Origin: Elusimicrobiales bacterium
Lineage (GTDB): Bacteria; Elusimicrobiota; Elusimicrobia; Elusimicrobiales; UBA9959
Reading direction: 5' to 3'
Assembly: GCA_024681855.1 (NCBI GenBank)
Contig: JAILAB010000055.1
Span: 24,197 to 88,196 of the forward strand
DNA: 64,000 nucleotides
Of the stretch, positions 45,282-53,735 are shown in pieces; position 1 is the stretch's first letter; each line of letters begins with the position of its first letter. Made by a program: the position numbers and the translations under genes. A model generated the notes under the pieces. The model was not told the DNA's origin. It ran no database searches and was given only the letters and a program-made list of their open reading frames with translations.

Positions 45282-46867
45282 TTTATTTCTCCGTTTTCAT
45301 TGCCGTTTTTATTTTCATTCTCATTTGCATTGTTTGATATGTTTTTATCTGCTGCTGATATATTGTTTTCAACTGATTTATCTATTGTTTCATTTGATGT
45401 CAGCTTGCTTTCCGCATTTATGCCAATGCTTTTCTCTGATGCATTTGCAGAATATGAGGCTGGTTCTGCCTTAGCTTCTTTACTGATTTTCCCAGAAACA
45501 TAACCGTGATTTGCAGGCTCAGACATTTTTTTTAAGCCTCGGCGGAACCACCAGGCCAGGAATGTGAATATCGCTCCTGTAACAATGAATGCCATGCCGC
45601 TTGTGAGCTGTGAGCCGAATATGTCAATGAATCTTGTTATGGCAGTGATTGCTATTATTGCCATTCCATTATTAAGTGCTTTTCTTGAACCGTATTCAGA
45701 GCCAAGCCATAACAGCCATATCCCTATGCCAAGCAGAAGCAGGTTGGAAAGAATTGCGCAGGAATTCCAATTAGGAGCGCAAGTGATCATAGGCATAAGC
45801 GGGCATATAATGGAAAGTATCAGCATTGTTTTTATTCCATTATCCGCTTTCTGGTTTTCAGGAATGAATTTTATCTTAATGGCAAGCCAGATGCTTGCAG
45901 CAAGCATAAGCAGTGCCAAATATGGGCCTATGCCAGGTTCCTGAAGTTTTTGCATTCTATAGTATGAATAGGAGTGATAATTATGGCCGTGCAGCATCGT
46001 GAGCGTGTACAGGAAAAATACCCAAATCCTGAAACCATTGTTGATTATGCCGGTTATAATGTTCTCCGCCTTTTCCGCAATAATTTTTTTGTAAACAAAG
46101 AAAATGACTGCGCAAGCCATTCCTGCTGCAGTATTCAGTTCAATGGAGCCTGTGCGCAGTGATGAATGGTCCGCAATCATTAGCATGGAAAGCCATAGCA
46201 GCGCAGCTGCGACAGGTGGGCTCCAGCGGTCTTTCTTGTAAAAATTTATTCCGAGGCTTAAGGCAAGGACCGTAAGAGCTCCAAGCCAATGCACTGTCTT
46301 ATCAAGCATTGGCAATTGTGCCCAATTTGACATTTCCAGGCTCATGAATGTGTTAGAAGAAAAAGTTCCATAGAATAGAATTGCAAAAAGCAAAGCGGAA
46401 AGAAGTCTGGAATAAAGCCGGCTTTCAAAAAAAACAGCCAGAGGAGCAACAAGAATTGCCCATAAAATATATGGCGCAAGCGGAGAGCCGCTCAATTGGA
46501 AAGTCTGCGCATACAGGCCTATTCCGGCTGCAGGCATGAAAAACCATATAATGCCTAGCGTTGTCTGAAGAGCAGGCTTTCCATCTGCTTTCAGGCATCC
46601 CCAGCCTATGCCGGCAAGCATAAGGATAAAACCGGAAATCTTAATTATATCTCCAAAATATTTCCAGTTGAAAGCGATTATAAGTATTATTCCGAGAGCT
46701 ATGAAAAGTCCGCCGGCCGCAGCCAGCCATTGCGCCAGCGTCAATTTTGAGAAAAAACCCTGTTTTTGCGCAAAGCGCTGCTTAAGCGCGGCAGCCTGTT
46801 CCGGTGAAATTATTCCTTCTGCTGCCGCATAATCAAGTTCCATGCAAGTTTTGGTGTAATGTGACAT
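45278..46867 (-). CDS. DUF2157 polytopic membrane protein
   Basis: The 529-residue product has a soluble N-terminus (GIISPEQAAALKQRFA) and the DUF2157 start LTLAQWLAAAGGLFIALGIILI. About twelve membrane segments follow, then a low-complexity Asn/Glu-rich C-terminal tail (about 480-529). The function is not established; pairing with the GDYXXLXY gene is a recurrent arrangement. A TATAAT on the minus strand ends 7 nt before the ATG and there is no Shine-Dalgarno. Confidence 0.85.
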   Translation of the reverse strand: MSHYTKTCMELDYAAAEGIISPEQAAALKQRFAQKQGFFSKLTLAQWLAAAGGLFIALGIILIIAFNWKYFGDIIKISGFILMLAGIGWGCLKADGKPALQTTLGIIWFFMPAAGIGLYAQTFQLSGSPLAPYILWAILVAPLAVFFESRLYSRLLSALLFAILFYGTFSSNTFMSLEMSNWAQLPMLDKTVHWLGALTVLALSLGINFYKKDRWSPPVAAALLWLSMLMIADHSSLRTGSIELNTAAGMACAVIFFVYKKIIAEKAENIITGIINNGFRIWVFFLYTLTMLHGHNYHSYSYYRMQKLQEPGIGPYLALLMLAASIWLAIKIKFIPENQKADNGIKTMLILSIICPLMPMITCAPNWNSCAILSNLLLLGIGIWLLWLGSEYGSRKALNNGMAIIAITAITRFIDIFGSQLTSGMAFIVTGAIFTFLAWWFRRGLKKMSEPANHGYVSGKISKEAKAEPASYSANASEKSIGINAESKLTSNETIDKSVENNISAADKNISNNANENENKNGNENGEIK

Positions 46868-46874
46868 ATAAAAT

Positions 46875-46880
46875 ATTATA
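46875..46880 (-). promoter_or_regulatory. -10 box of the DUF2157 operon
   Basis: On the minus strand, TATAAT occupies 46880-46875, 7 nt before the start codon. TTTATC lies 17 bp further upstream as a weak -35. The geometry predicts a leaderless mRNA. Confidence 0.5.
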
Positions 46881-46953
46881 TTTTTTACTGATAAACTGAT
46901 AAAGAATCATTAGTTTTAAGCGGGCAATATATTCTAATATTTCTTTGCGCAGT

Positions 46954-47099
46954 AAGAGCATTGTTTTTATAATTTTATCGTCATGCTGAATTTATTTTAG
47001 TATTTTTACTGTTTAATGAGATTCTGAAACAAGTTCAGATTTACGAAAAACATTGCATTTATAAAGCATGCCGTATCAATGCTTTCCTTTAACAGAGCC
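46954..47099 (+). repeat. Interspersed repeat element, copy 3
   Basis: The copy runs from AAGAGCATTGTTTTTAT to TATCAATGCTTTCCTTTAACAGAGCC. The core CATGCTGAATTTATTTTAG is followed by GAGATTCTGAAACAAGTTCAG. Its ends are imperfect inverted repeats (AGAGCATTG and CAATGCTTT). It occupies most of the 316-bp divergent spacer between the DUF2157 gene and hydG. Its right end supplies the -35-like TTTAAC of the proposed hydG promoter. Confidence 0.78.
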
Positions 47100-47117
47100 C
47101 TTCTTAAAAAATATAAT
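47088..47117 (+). promoter_or_regulatory. Candidate promoter of hydG
   Basis: TTTAAC (47088-47093, inside repeat copy 3), an 18-bp spacer and TATAAT (47112-47117) lie about 67 bp before the hydG ATG. The -35 is a weak match. Confidence 0.35.
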
Positions 47118-47183
47118 ATATATTAACCCTTATAAAGCTTATAGCAGGGGAAGCAGGCTTGTTAATAGCCTTGAGGAGCAGAT

Positions 47184-48605
47184 ATGAAATACGATCCTAA
47201 ATCTTCTGTAGCAGAGGAATTTATTAATGATGGTGAGATTCTTGAAACCATAGAATATGCCAGAACGCATAAGAATGACCGTGATCTGGTAATGAAAATA
47301 ATAAGCCGCGCGGCGGACTGCAAAGGCCTTACGCACCGTGAGGCTGCCCTTCTGCTGGAATGTGAGATACCGGAAGCAGTTGAGGCGATTAAGGAGCTGG
47401 CGGTAAAAATAAAGGAAAAACTTTATGGGCGCCGCATTGTTTTATTTGCCCCTCTTTACCTTTCCAATTACTGCATAAACAGCTGCGTTTACTGCCCTTA
47501 TCATATAAAAAACAAACATATTGCAAGGAAGAAGCTCACTCAGGAAGAAATACGAAATGAGGTAATCGCCTTACAGGATATGGGACACAAGAGGCTTGCC
47601 CTTGAAGCGGGCGAGGACCCTGTTCACAATCCGCTTGAATACATTCTTGAAAGCATTAAGACCATTTACAGCATAAAGCATAAAAACGGGGCAATACGCC
47701 GCGTGAATGTGAATATCGCCGCTACCACGGTTGAAAATTACCGCAGGCTGAAAGAGGCCGGAATTGGAACTTACATTCTTTTCCAGGAAACCTACAACAA
47801 GAAGGCTTATGAGGCATTGCACCCTGCGGGACCGAAGAGCAATTACGCTTATCATACAGAGGCCATGGACAGGGCCATGGACGGCGGCATTGACGACGTG
47901 GGCATAGGCGTTCTTTTCGGACTGGAAACATATATGTACGATTTTATCGGACTGCTTATGCACGCCGAACATCTTGAAGCCGCAAAAGGCGTAGGCCCGC
48001 ATACAATCAGTGTGCCGAGAGTATGTCCTGCCGACGACATAGACAAGAAGGATTTCAGCAATGCCGTTCCGGATTCCATTTTTGAAAAAATCGTAGCAAT
48101 AATACGCATAGCCGTGCCTTATACCGGAATGATCATTTCCACGAGGGAATCAAAGAAATCACGTGAAAATGTCCTTAAGCTCGGCATATCCCAGATAAGC
48201 GGAGGCAGCCGCACCAGCGTAGGCGGATACATTCAAGAGGAAGCCCCGGAGGAAAATTCCGCACAATTTGACGTTAGCGACCGCCGTCCCCTTGGGGAAG
48301 TGGTAAAATGGCTGTTGGGCATGGGATATATTCCCAGTTTCTGCACGGCCTGCTACAGGGAGGGACGCACTGGAGACAGGTTTATGACACTTGTCAAATC
48401 CGGCCAGATAGCCAACTGCTGCCAGCCGAACGCACTTATGACATTGAAGGAATACCTTGAGGACTATGCTGACCCTGAGACAAAGGCATTGGGAGAGGAA
48501 GTAATAAGAAGGGAGCTTGAAAAAGTGCCGAATGAGCGTGTGCGTGCCACAGCCTCAAAATACATATCAGAAATACATTCCGGAAAACGGGATTTCAGGT
48601 TTTAG
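47184..48605 (+). CDS. hydG: [FeFe]-hydrogenase H-cluster maturase HydG
   Basis: HydG is a radical SAM tyrosine lyase that makes the CO and cyanide ligands of the H-cluster. The 473-residue product has the HydG-type CX3CX2C motif (C97, C101, C104) and the C-terminal CX2CX22C motif (C387, C390, C413) for the auxiliary cluster. Those two motifs separate it from ThiH. A GAGGAG site precedes the ATG and a terminator follows. It implies an [FeFe]-hydrogenase and HydE elsewhere in the genome. Confidence 0.95.
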   Translation: MKYDPKSSVAEEFINDGEILETIEYARTHKNDRDLVMKIISRAADCKGLTHREAALLLECEIPEAVEAIKELAVKIKEKLYGRRIVLFAPLYLSNYCINSCVYCPYHIKNKHIARKKLTQEEIRNEVIALQDMGHKRLALEAGEDPVHNPLEYILESIKTIYSIKHKNGAIRRVNVNIAATTVENYRRLKEAGIGTYILFQETYNKKAYEALHPAGPKSNYAYHTEAMDRAMDGGIDDVGIGVLFGLETYMYDFIGLLMHAEHLEAAKGVGPHTISVPRVCPADDIDKKDFSNAVPDSIFEKIVAIIRIAVPYTGMIISTRESKKSRENVLKLGISQISGGSRTSVGGYIQEEAPEENSAQFDVSDRRPLGEVVKWLLGMGYIPSFCTACYREGRTGDRFMTLVKSGQIANCCQPNALMTLKEYLEDYADPETKALGEEVIRRELEKVPNERVRATASKYISEIHSGKRDFRF

Positions 48606-48607
48606 GC

Positions 48608-48640
48608 AAAAGCAGGGAAAGAAACTTTCCCTGCTTTTTT
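48608..48640 (+). terminator. Intrinsic terminator after hydG
   Basis: A perfect 14-bp stem (48608-48621 with 48625-48638) has a 3-nt loop and a T-tract. It separates hydG from the toxin-antitoxin module and hydF. Confidence 0.92.
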
Positions 48641-48713
48641 ATGAGCAGTTAGTAATGAGCAATTGTGGAAATATTTTGATCTTTTCTTGTGTTGTCGTAA
48701 TTTTTGAAATATA

Positions 48714-48742
48714 TTGACGATGTAAATAAAAATACGCACAAT
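48714..48742 (+). promoter_or_regulatory. Candidate promoter of the toxin-antitoxin module
   Basis: TTGACG (48714-48719), a 17-bp spacer and CACAAT (48737-48742). The -10 is weak and the predicted start site would fall on the ribosome-binding site, so this is tentative. Confidence 0.25.
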
Positions 48743-48761
48743 ATGCTAAAGGAGCAATATT

Positions 48762-49034
48762 ATGTCAATGATTAATATAAATATCCGTGCGGACAAAGCC
48801 GTAAAAGAACAGGCAGAAAAGCTGTTTTCGGAACTTGGCCTTAACATGACTACGGCAGTCAATATTTTTTTAAAAACCTGCATAAGAAAAAGCGGCATAC
48901 CATTTGAACTTTCCATAGCCCCAAAAACGGACATTACACTTGCCGCAATAGAGGAAGGCCGCCGAATAGCCGCAGACCAGAAAACAAAAGGATATTCCTC
49001 AATAGAGGAACTTAAGAAATCATTGGAAGAATAG
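48762..49034 (+). CDS. RelB/DinJ-family antitoxin
   Basis: The 90-residue product fits the RelB/DinJ antitoxin family. It has an N-terminal ribbon-helix-helix type segment (INIRADKAVKEQAEKLFSELGLNMTTAVNIF) and a C-terminal toxin-binding tail. It would neutralise the toxin encoded 16 nt downstream and bind the operon promoter. An AAAGGAG site precedes the ATG by 7 nt. Confidence 0.87.
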   Translation: MSMININIRADKAVKEQAEKLFSELGLNMTTAVNIFLKTCIRKSGIPFELSIAPKTDITLAAIEEGRRIAADQKTKGYSSIEELKKSLEE

Positions 49035-49050
49035 AAACTTTTAAACAGTT

Positions 49051-49332
49051 ATGAAATATGCTGTAAAGTATACAAGCCAGTTTAAAAAAGATATTAAGCT
49101 GGCACAAAAACAGAAAAAAAACACAGACAAGCTGTTTGAAGTTGTTTCTGTTCTCGCAGAAGGCAGGAAACCTGACAGAAAATACAGGGATCATGCCTTG
49201 TCCGGCATATACAAAGGCACAAGGGAATGTCATATAGAGCCTGACTGGCTGCTGATTTATGAAATAATCAATGATGTACTTGTTCTTGTGCTTTATCGCG
49301 CCGGTTCCCATGCGGAATTATTCAAAAAGTAA
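49051..49332 (+). CDS. YafQ-family mRNA interferase toxin
   Basis: The 93-residue RelE-superfamily product matches YafQ-type toxins. It has KxTSQFKKDIKLAQKQ at the N-terminus, DHALSG, RECHIEPDWLLIY and a C-terminal AGSHAELF. The histidines and aspartate in these motifs correspond to the catalytic set of E. coli YafQ, so the toxin looks intact. It would cleave mRNA on the ribosome. It lacks a clear Shine-Dalgarno of its own. Confidence 0.88.
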   Translation: MKYAVKYTSQFKKDIKLAQKQKKNTDKLFEVVSVLAEGRKPDRKYRDHALSGIYKGTRECHIEPDWLLIYEIINDVLVLVLYRAGSHAELFKK

Positions 49333-49414
49333 ATTTCTCTTAAAAAAGGGTATCACAAGGAAGATTAACTCCTCTCCCACAAGTGGCGAGGGAAAACTGG
49401 GAAAATAAAAAACT

Positions 49415-50668
49415 ATGTCAAACCTAAATGAAACTCCAAGGGCAAACCGACTGCATATCGGTTTTTTTGGCAGAATGAACAGCGGCAAGTCCTCGCTGCT
49501 AAATGCGTTCTGCGGCCAGCAGGCGGCGATTGTATCCGATGTTCCCGGCACTACCACTGACCCGGTTTACCGTGCTATGGAAATAAACGGCCTCGGCCCA
49601 TGTGTGCTGATTGATACCGCCGGATTTGACGATTCCGCACAGGAAGGCAATCTCGGCGGGCAGCGCGTGAAAAAAACGGACAGCGTTTCATTAAAGACGG
49701 ACATTGCCGTGCTTATGTTTCCGGCGGACTGTTGGCAGGAGGGGGAATCCGACAATTTCAGCCTTGAATACGGCTGGGCAAGCCGCTTCAATGCCAGAAA
49801 AGTGCCTTTTCTGCCGGTTATAAGCAAAACAGACCTGATCACTGCGGAAAATAAGGCAAAAATGATTTCGGAACTTGCGGAAAATGGCATAAAAGAGCCT
49901 TTTGAAACATCAGTGCACTCTGATAATCCCGAAAAACTGCGATCCGGGCTAAAGGACCGTCTTGCTCTGCTTATTCCGGAAAATTTTGCTGCGAGGAAGC
50001 TTACCGCAGGCCTTTGCAATCCTGGCGATTCCGTAATGCTTATAATGCCGCAGGACCCGCAGGCCCCGCAGGGACGGCTGATTCTGCCGCAGGCACAGAC
50101 AATAAGGGAACTTCTGGACCGGCACTGCGTAATTACGGCCTGTTCCACGGAGGAAATGCCAGTCGCCCTTGAACGCCTTAAAGACCCTCCGGATCTGATC
50201 ATAACAGATTCACAGGCATTTGCGAAGGTATGGCCGCATAAGCCGCCGCAGAGCCGTCTTACGTCGTTTTCCATAATCTTTGCCGCACAGAAAGGCGACA
50301 TAGCCTATTTCACGGAAAGTGCAAAGGTAATACCGAATCTGAAAGAGAATGACAGGGTACTTATTGCCGAAAGCTGCACACATGCCCCCATGGAAGAGGA
50401 CATAGGCCGTGTGAAGATTCCGCGCATGTTGCGGAAAAAAGCGGGGGAAGGGCTTAAAATAGAAATATGCGCCGGGACTGATTTCCCGCTGGATTTAACG
50501 CCTTATTCCCTGGTCATACACTGCGGAGGCTGCATGTTCAGCCGCAGGCATATACTTTCCAGGGTTGAACGCGCAAAAGAACAGGGCGTTCCGATGACCA
50601 ATTACGGCATTGCTATAGCTGAACTTACAGGAATACTGGATAAAGTGTCTCTGCCGGAGGAAATCTGA
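49415..50668 (+). CDS. hydF: [FeFe]-hydrogenase maturation GTPase HydF
   Basis: HydF is the scaffold that carries the di-iron subcluster to the hydrogenase. The 417-residue product has a GTPase domain with P-loop GRMNSGKSS (residues 19-27), VPGTTTDP, DTAGFDD and SKTDL. The C-terminal iron-sulfur motif is CxH(45)HCxxC (C321, H323, H369, C370, C373). It lies 82 nt after the toxin gene, and its stop overlaps the proposed CTG start of the next gene. Confidence 0.95.
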   Translation: MSNLNETPRANRLHIGFFGRMNSGKSSLLNAFCGQQAAIVSDVPGTTTDPVYRAMEINGLGPCVLIDTAGFDDSAQEGNLGGQRVKKTDSVSLKTDIAVLMFPADCWQEGESDNFSLEYGWASRFNARKVPFLPVISKTDLITAENKAKMISELAENGIKEPFETSVHSDNPEKLRSGLKDRLALLIPENFAARKLTAGLCNPGDSVMLIMPQDPQAPQGRLILPQAQTIRELLDRHCVITACSTEEMPVALERLKDPPDLIITDSQAFAKVWPHKPPQSRLTSFSIIFAAQKGDIAYFTESAKVIPNLKENDRVLIAESCTHAPMEEDIGRVKIPRMLRKKAGEGLKIEICAGTDFPLDLTPYSLVIHCGGCMFSRRHILSRVERAKEQGVPMTNYGIAIAELTGILDKVSLPEEI

Positions 50669-52125
50669 GAACCTTTTTAGCTAAAAGATCAAAACCCATA
50701 GCCGCAACGTTAATATATGCGGCCATTGCTCTTTTTTTTATTTTTCATCATGAAATATGGAGCGATGAGGCTCAGGCATGGCTGATTATTAAAAATTTAT
50801 CGTTTGCGGAAATGATAAAAGAGGTTTCCTTAAAAGGACACCCTCTTTTTTTCTATATTCTGCTTTTTCCTTTTGCGAAAGCAGGGTTTTCAGTATTTGC
50901 AATGCAGTTTTTATGCTGGATTTCTTCCGCTGCGGCTGTTTATCTGCTTCATGCTTATTCGCCTTTTCCATTTCTCTTAAATTTTTTAATAACCGTAAGC
51001 GCGCCTTTTCTTTATTTTTTTCCTGTCATTGCACGAAGTTACTCTATTATTCCATTTCTCCTGTTTCTTTCTGCCTGTTTTTATTCCAGCCGAAGGGAAA
51101 AGCCATTGCTTTATCTTATGCCTCTGGCAGCAGCCGCTAATACTCATTTCATAATGACAGGGTTTGCTTTTATCCTTTTCATGTTTTTTTACCATGAAAA
51201 CTTCATTAAGGAAAAAGCGTATTCAGGCAAGGCTGCCAGGAGCATTATTGAAGTTATTGCATTATCTATTGCTGTTCCAGCGGCACAGATTATTTTTGCT
51301 GTGATGAACAATGATTTTTTCTCACCGTCTTATAAGGGAGCTTTTCTTCCTATAACCTATTTTTTTGTTTCTTTTTTTGAGAACCTTACTCCTTATTTTG
51401 CAAATAATGAGTATGTGCTGCCTTTAAGCATCTTATCTCTTTGCGGAGGAGCTGCGGTCATTCTGTTATTATGTTTTATTCTTCACAAGCTTTATGCAAT
51501 ATCAGCTAAGCTGTTTTATGCGGCAATGTTTTCTCTTGCATATCAGCTGGCAGCATACAGCTTTTTTTATCCGCTTGTTTATCCAATGCGCGTTTTTTGT
51601 TTTCACTGCATTCTTTTATTTTGTTTCTGGTGCGGGCTTCAAGGCGTAAAAGAGGATAAGGCGAAGGCAATATCTGCATTAAATTGGAATCAGAAGTCTT
51701 CCCTGTCTCTTCTTAAACTGCTTTTTTTTATTACTATTCCGTCAGGACTTTATTTTGCTTTTGGCGATTGCATGCATAAATTCTCATCTGCTCCTGAGAT
51801 GGCGGCTTTTATAAATAATAATGTTTCTGAAAGCGATTATGTTTTTGCTTCTACTGATTTTATGGAAAGCCTGGTTCTTGCATTGGGAGAAAGAAAAATT
51901 CTTTTTAGCCGCGGAGAACCTTTGTCTTTTTCTAGAAATGAATATATATTAAAAGACACAGATCTCTATAATTATGCTACGCCTGGCCGTAAAGTGTTTT
52001 TACTGTTATGGGAAAAAGAAGAAACCCAGCGCTATAATTTGATTTATTCAGCTGAATCAGCCCTAAAATGGAAAGAAGACTATTATCTGGTTCAGATTTA
52101 TCCGGAGACGGAGCATGGTTATTAG
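50665..52125 (+). CDS. GT-C-like polytopic membrane protein with CTG start
   Basis: The product is about 486 residues with about ten membrane segments and an early HHEIWSDEA motif. The tandem paralogue downstream has the same motif (SRHEIWSDEA), which resembles the acidic motif of GT-C glycosyltransferases. The first ATG (50812) would cut off this motif and the first membrane segment. Upstream the frame is open back to 50644 and contains no ATG, GTG or TTG. A GGAGG at 50656-50660 is followed by CTG at 50665, overlapping the hydF stop as CTGA. I therefore place the start there. Substrate is unknown. Confidence 0.72.
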   Translation: MRTFLAKRSKPIAATLIYAAIALFFIFHHEIWSDEAQAWLIIKNLSFAEMIKEVSLKGHPLFFYILLFPFAKAGFSVFAMQFLCWISSAAAVYLLHAYSPFPFLLNFLITVSAPFLYFFPVIARSYSIIPFLLFLSACFYSSRREKPLLYLMPLAAAANTHFIMTGFAFILFMFFYHENFIKEKAYSGKAARSIIEVIALSIAVPAAQIIFAVMNNDFFSPSYKGAFLPITYFFVSFFENLTPYFANNEYVLPLSILSLCGGAAVILLLCFILHKLYAISAKLFYAAMFSLAYQLAAYSFFYPLVYPMRVFCFHCILLFCFWCGLQGVKEDKAKAISALNWNQKSSLSLLKLLFFITIPSGLYFAFGDCMHKFSSAPEMAAFINNNVSESDYVFASTDFMESLVLALGERKILFSRGEPLSFSRNEYILKDTDLYNYATPGRKVFLLLWEKEETQRYNLIYSAESALKWKEDYYLVQIYPETEHGY

Positions 52126-53704
52126 AAAATCACTGCAAGCTATTGCCAGATGCCATTTATCAGTAGCGGCTATGGCATTCTTCAGGGCTGCCGCTGCTAA
52201 GCTAAAGGCTTTTTTTTCTGATAAGAAAAATATAAGAGCCTTGATAATTGCTTCTGCGCATGCGCTAATAACGCTAATAATTTTGTCCCGTCATGAAATA
52301 TGGTCAGATGAGGCCCATGTATGGCTTCAGCTGAAATATAAAACGCTTGCTGAGCTTTTTAGATATTCAATGGGGGAAGGACATCCTTTTCTTTTCCATG
52401 CGATTCTGTTCCCTTTTGTTAAGATTGGTTTTTCCATGAATTTTGTCCGTATATTCTGCTGGCTTTCTTCTTCGGCAGGTATTTTCTTTTTTATACGATA
52501 TGCTCCTTTTGGCAGCTGGCTTAAGGCTTCGGTATTGTTAAGCTCTCCTTTTCTTTATTTCTTTCCTGTTTTTTCGCGCAGTTATGCTCTAATCCCATTG
52601 TTTTTATTTGCGGCCGGAGCAGTTTATCCTTTAAGGCATAGCCATTATATTCTTTATGTTTCCATTCTTTTATGCCTTGCGTCTTCGCATTTTCTGATGA
52701 CCTTGCCAGCTCTGTTTTTGTTAGCCGTGTTTTTTGCCGATTCTTATAAAAAACTTTCATTTAGCGTATTTAAATATTGTTTTGTTATTTCTTTGGCTGT
52801 TTTCTTTTTTTTATATTTTCAGGCAGATGCGGCATTTAATGAGAATCAATTTTATAATATAAGTTTTAAGGGCGATACTTCTGTTATACTGGATTTTCTT
52901 CAGTCTTTTTTCAGCTGCTTTACGGAATATTTTGTTACAGAAGAATATACTATGAAGTTTGGCTTGCTTATGAACGCCGGTTATTTGTTTTCTGTTTTTT
53001 TTATCGCCGCATTGCTGTTTTTTTTGTTTTATCTTTCTCCCAAATATTATGCCGGAGCTTTTATAGCTTTGGTTGCGCATTTTTTTATTTATTTCTTTGT
53101 GTATCCTCTTGTATATCCGATGCGCGCTTACTGTTTTTCTTCTTTTCTGCTCTTTTTATTCTGGCTTGCTTTTTCTGATTTAAAATGCGGAGGAAGATTA
53201 ACAAAAAATATTGTTTTTAAAAGAAGAATGTCTGAAATCCTTTTATGCGCATTTTTTGCAATGTCCATTCCTACCGGGCTTAGAATGGCTGTTTATGATA
53301 TTTTTAGGCCTTTTTCCTCTGCTGCGGAAATGGCTGATTATATACGCAATAATGTGCCGGAAGATGCCGTAATATTTTCTGTAACAAATTTCATTGAAAG
53401 CCTGATATATAATCTTCCGGATAGGGAAATATTGAATCAGGATAAGCAGCCTTTAAAGTATACGCTTAATTATGGCGATTATTATTATACTAAGGAAGAT
53501 TTTATTCCATATCTTAATAAGGGGCAAAGGATATATGTCCTTTATAACTGGAATGCAGATATATATGAAAAAGGTCTTCCCGGATATAGCACAAAGCTTG
53601 CTATTAAAAATAGAGAAACATTTGTATTGTGCGAGTATTATGCCGAAAGGTTTTTCTATGGCCCGCAATTGCCTGACAGCTTGCGCAATAAAAGCAAGCT
53701 CTAA
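52115..53704 (+). CDS. GT-C-like polytopic membrane protein, paralogue of the previous gene
   Basis: The 529-residue product has about eleven membrane segments. It shares HEIWSDEA, KxGF...FCW, PFLYFFPVxxRSYxxIP and FVYPLVYPMRxxCF with the preceding gene, showing tandem duplication. The N-terminus is about 45 residues longer. It overlaps its neighbour by 11 nt. By fold it may transfer a sugar from a polyprenyl donor outside the inner membrane. No known family member could be named. Confidence 0.75.
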   Translation: MVIRKSLQAIARCHLSVAAMAFFRAAAAKLKAFFSDKKNIRALIIASAHALITLIILSRHEIWSDEAHVWLQLKYKTLAELFRYSMGEGHPFLFHAILFPFVKIGFSMNFVRIFCWLSSSAGIFFFIRYAPFGSWLKASVLLSSPFLYFFPVFSRSYALIPLFLFAAGAVYPLRHSHYILYVSILLCLASSHFLMTLPALFLLAVFFADSYKKLSFSVFKYCFVISLAVFFFLYFQADAAFNENQFYNISFKGDTSVILDFLQSFFSCFTEYFVTEEYTMKFGLLMNAGYLFSVFFIAALLFFLFYLSPKYYAGAFIALVAHFFIYFFVYPLVYPMRAYCFSSFLLFLFWLAFSDLKCGGRLTKNIVFKRRMSEILLCAFFAMSIPTGLRMAVYDIFRPFSSAAEMADYIRNNVPEDAVIFSVTNFIESLIYNLPDREILNQDKQPLKYTLNYGDYYYTKEDFIPYLNKGQRIYVLYNWNADIYEKGLPGYSTKLAIKNRETFVLCEYYAERFFYGPQLPDSLRNKSKL

Positions 53705-53735
53705 ATGCTGTTAAGCACTATCTCTTGTCAGTATT

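Noticed and set aside
47184..48605. Tyrosine lyase ThiH instead of HydG
   Set aside because: The C-terminal CX2CX22C motif and the neighbouring hydF identify HydG.
49360..49400. Imperfect inverted repeat CTCTCCCACAAGTGGCGAGGG upstream of hydF as an operator
   Set aside because: The stem is short and imperfect, no copy was seen elsewhere in the window, and no role could be supported.
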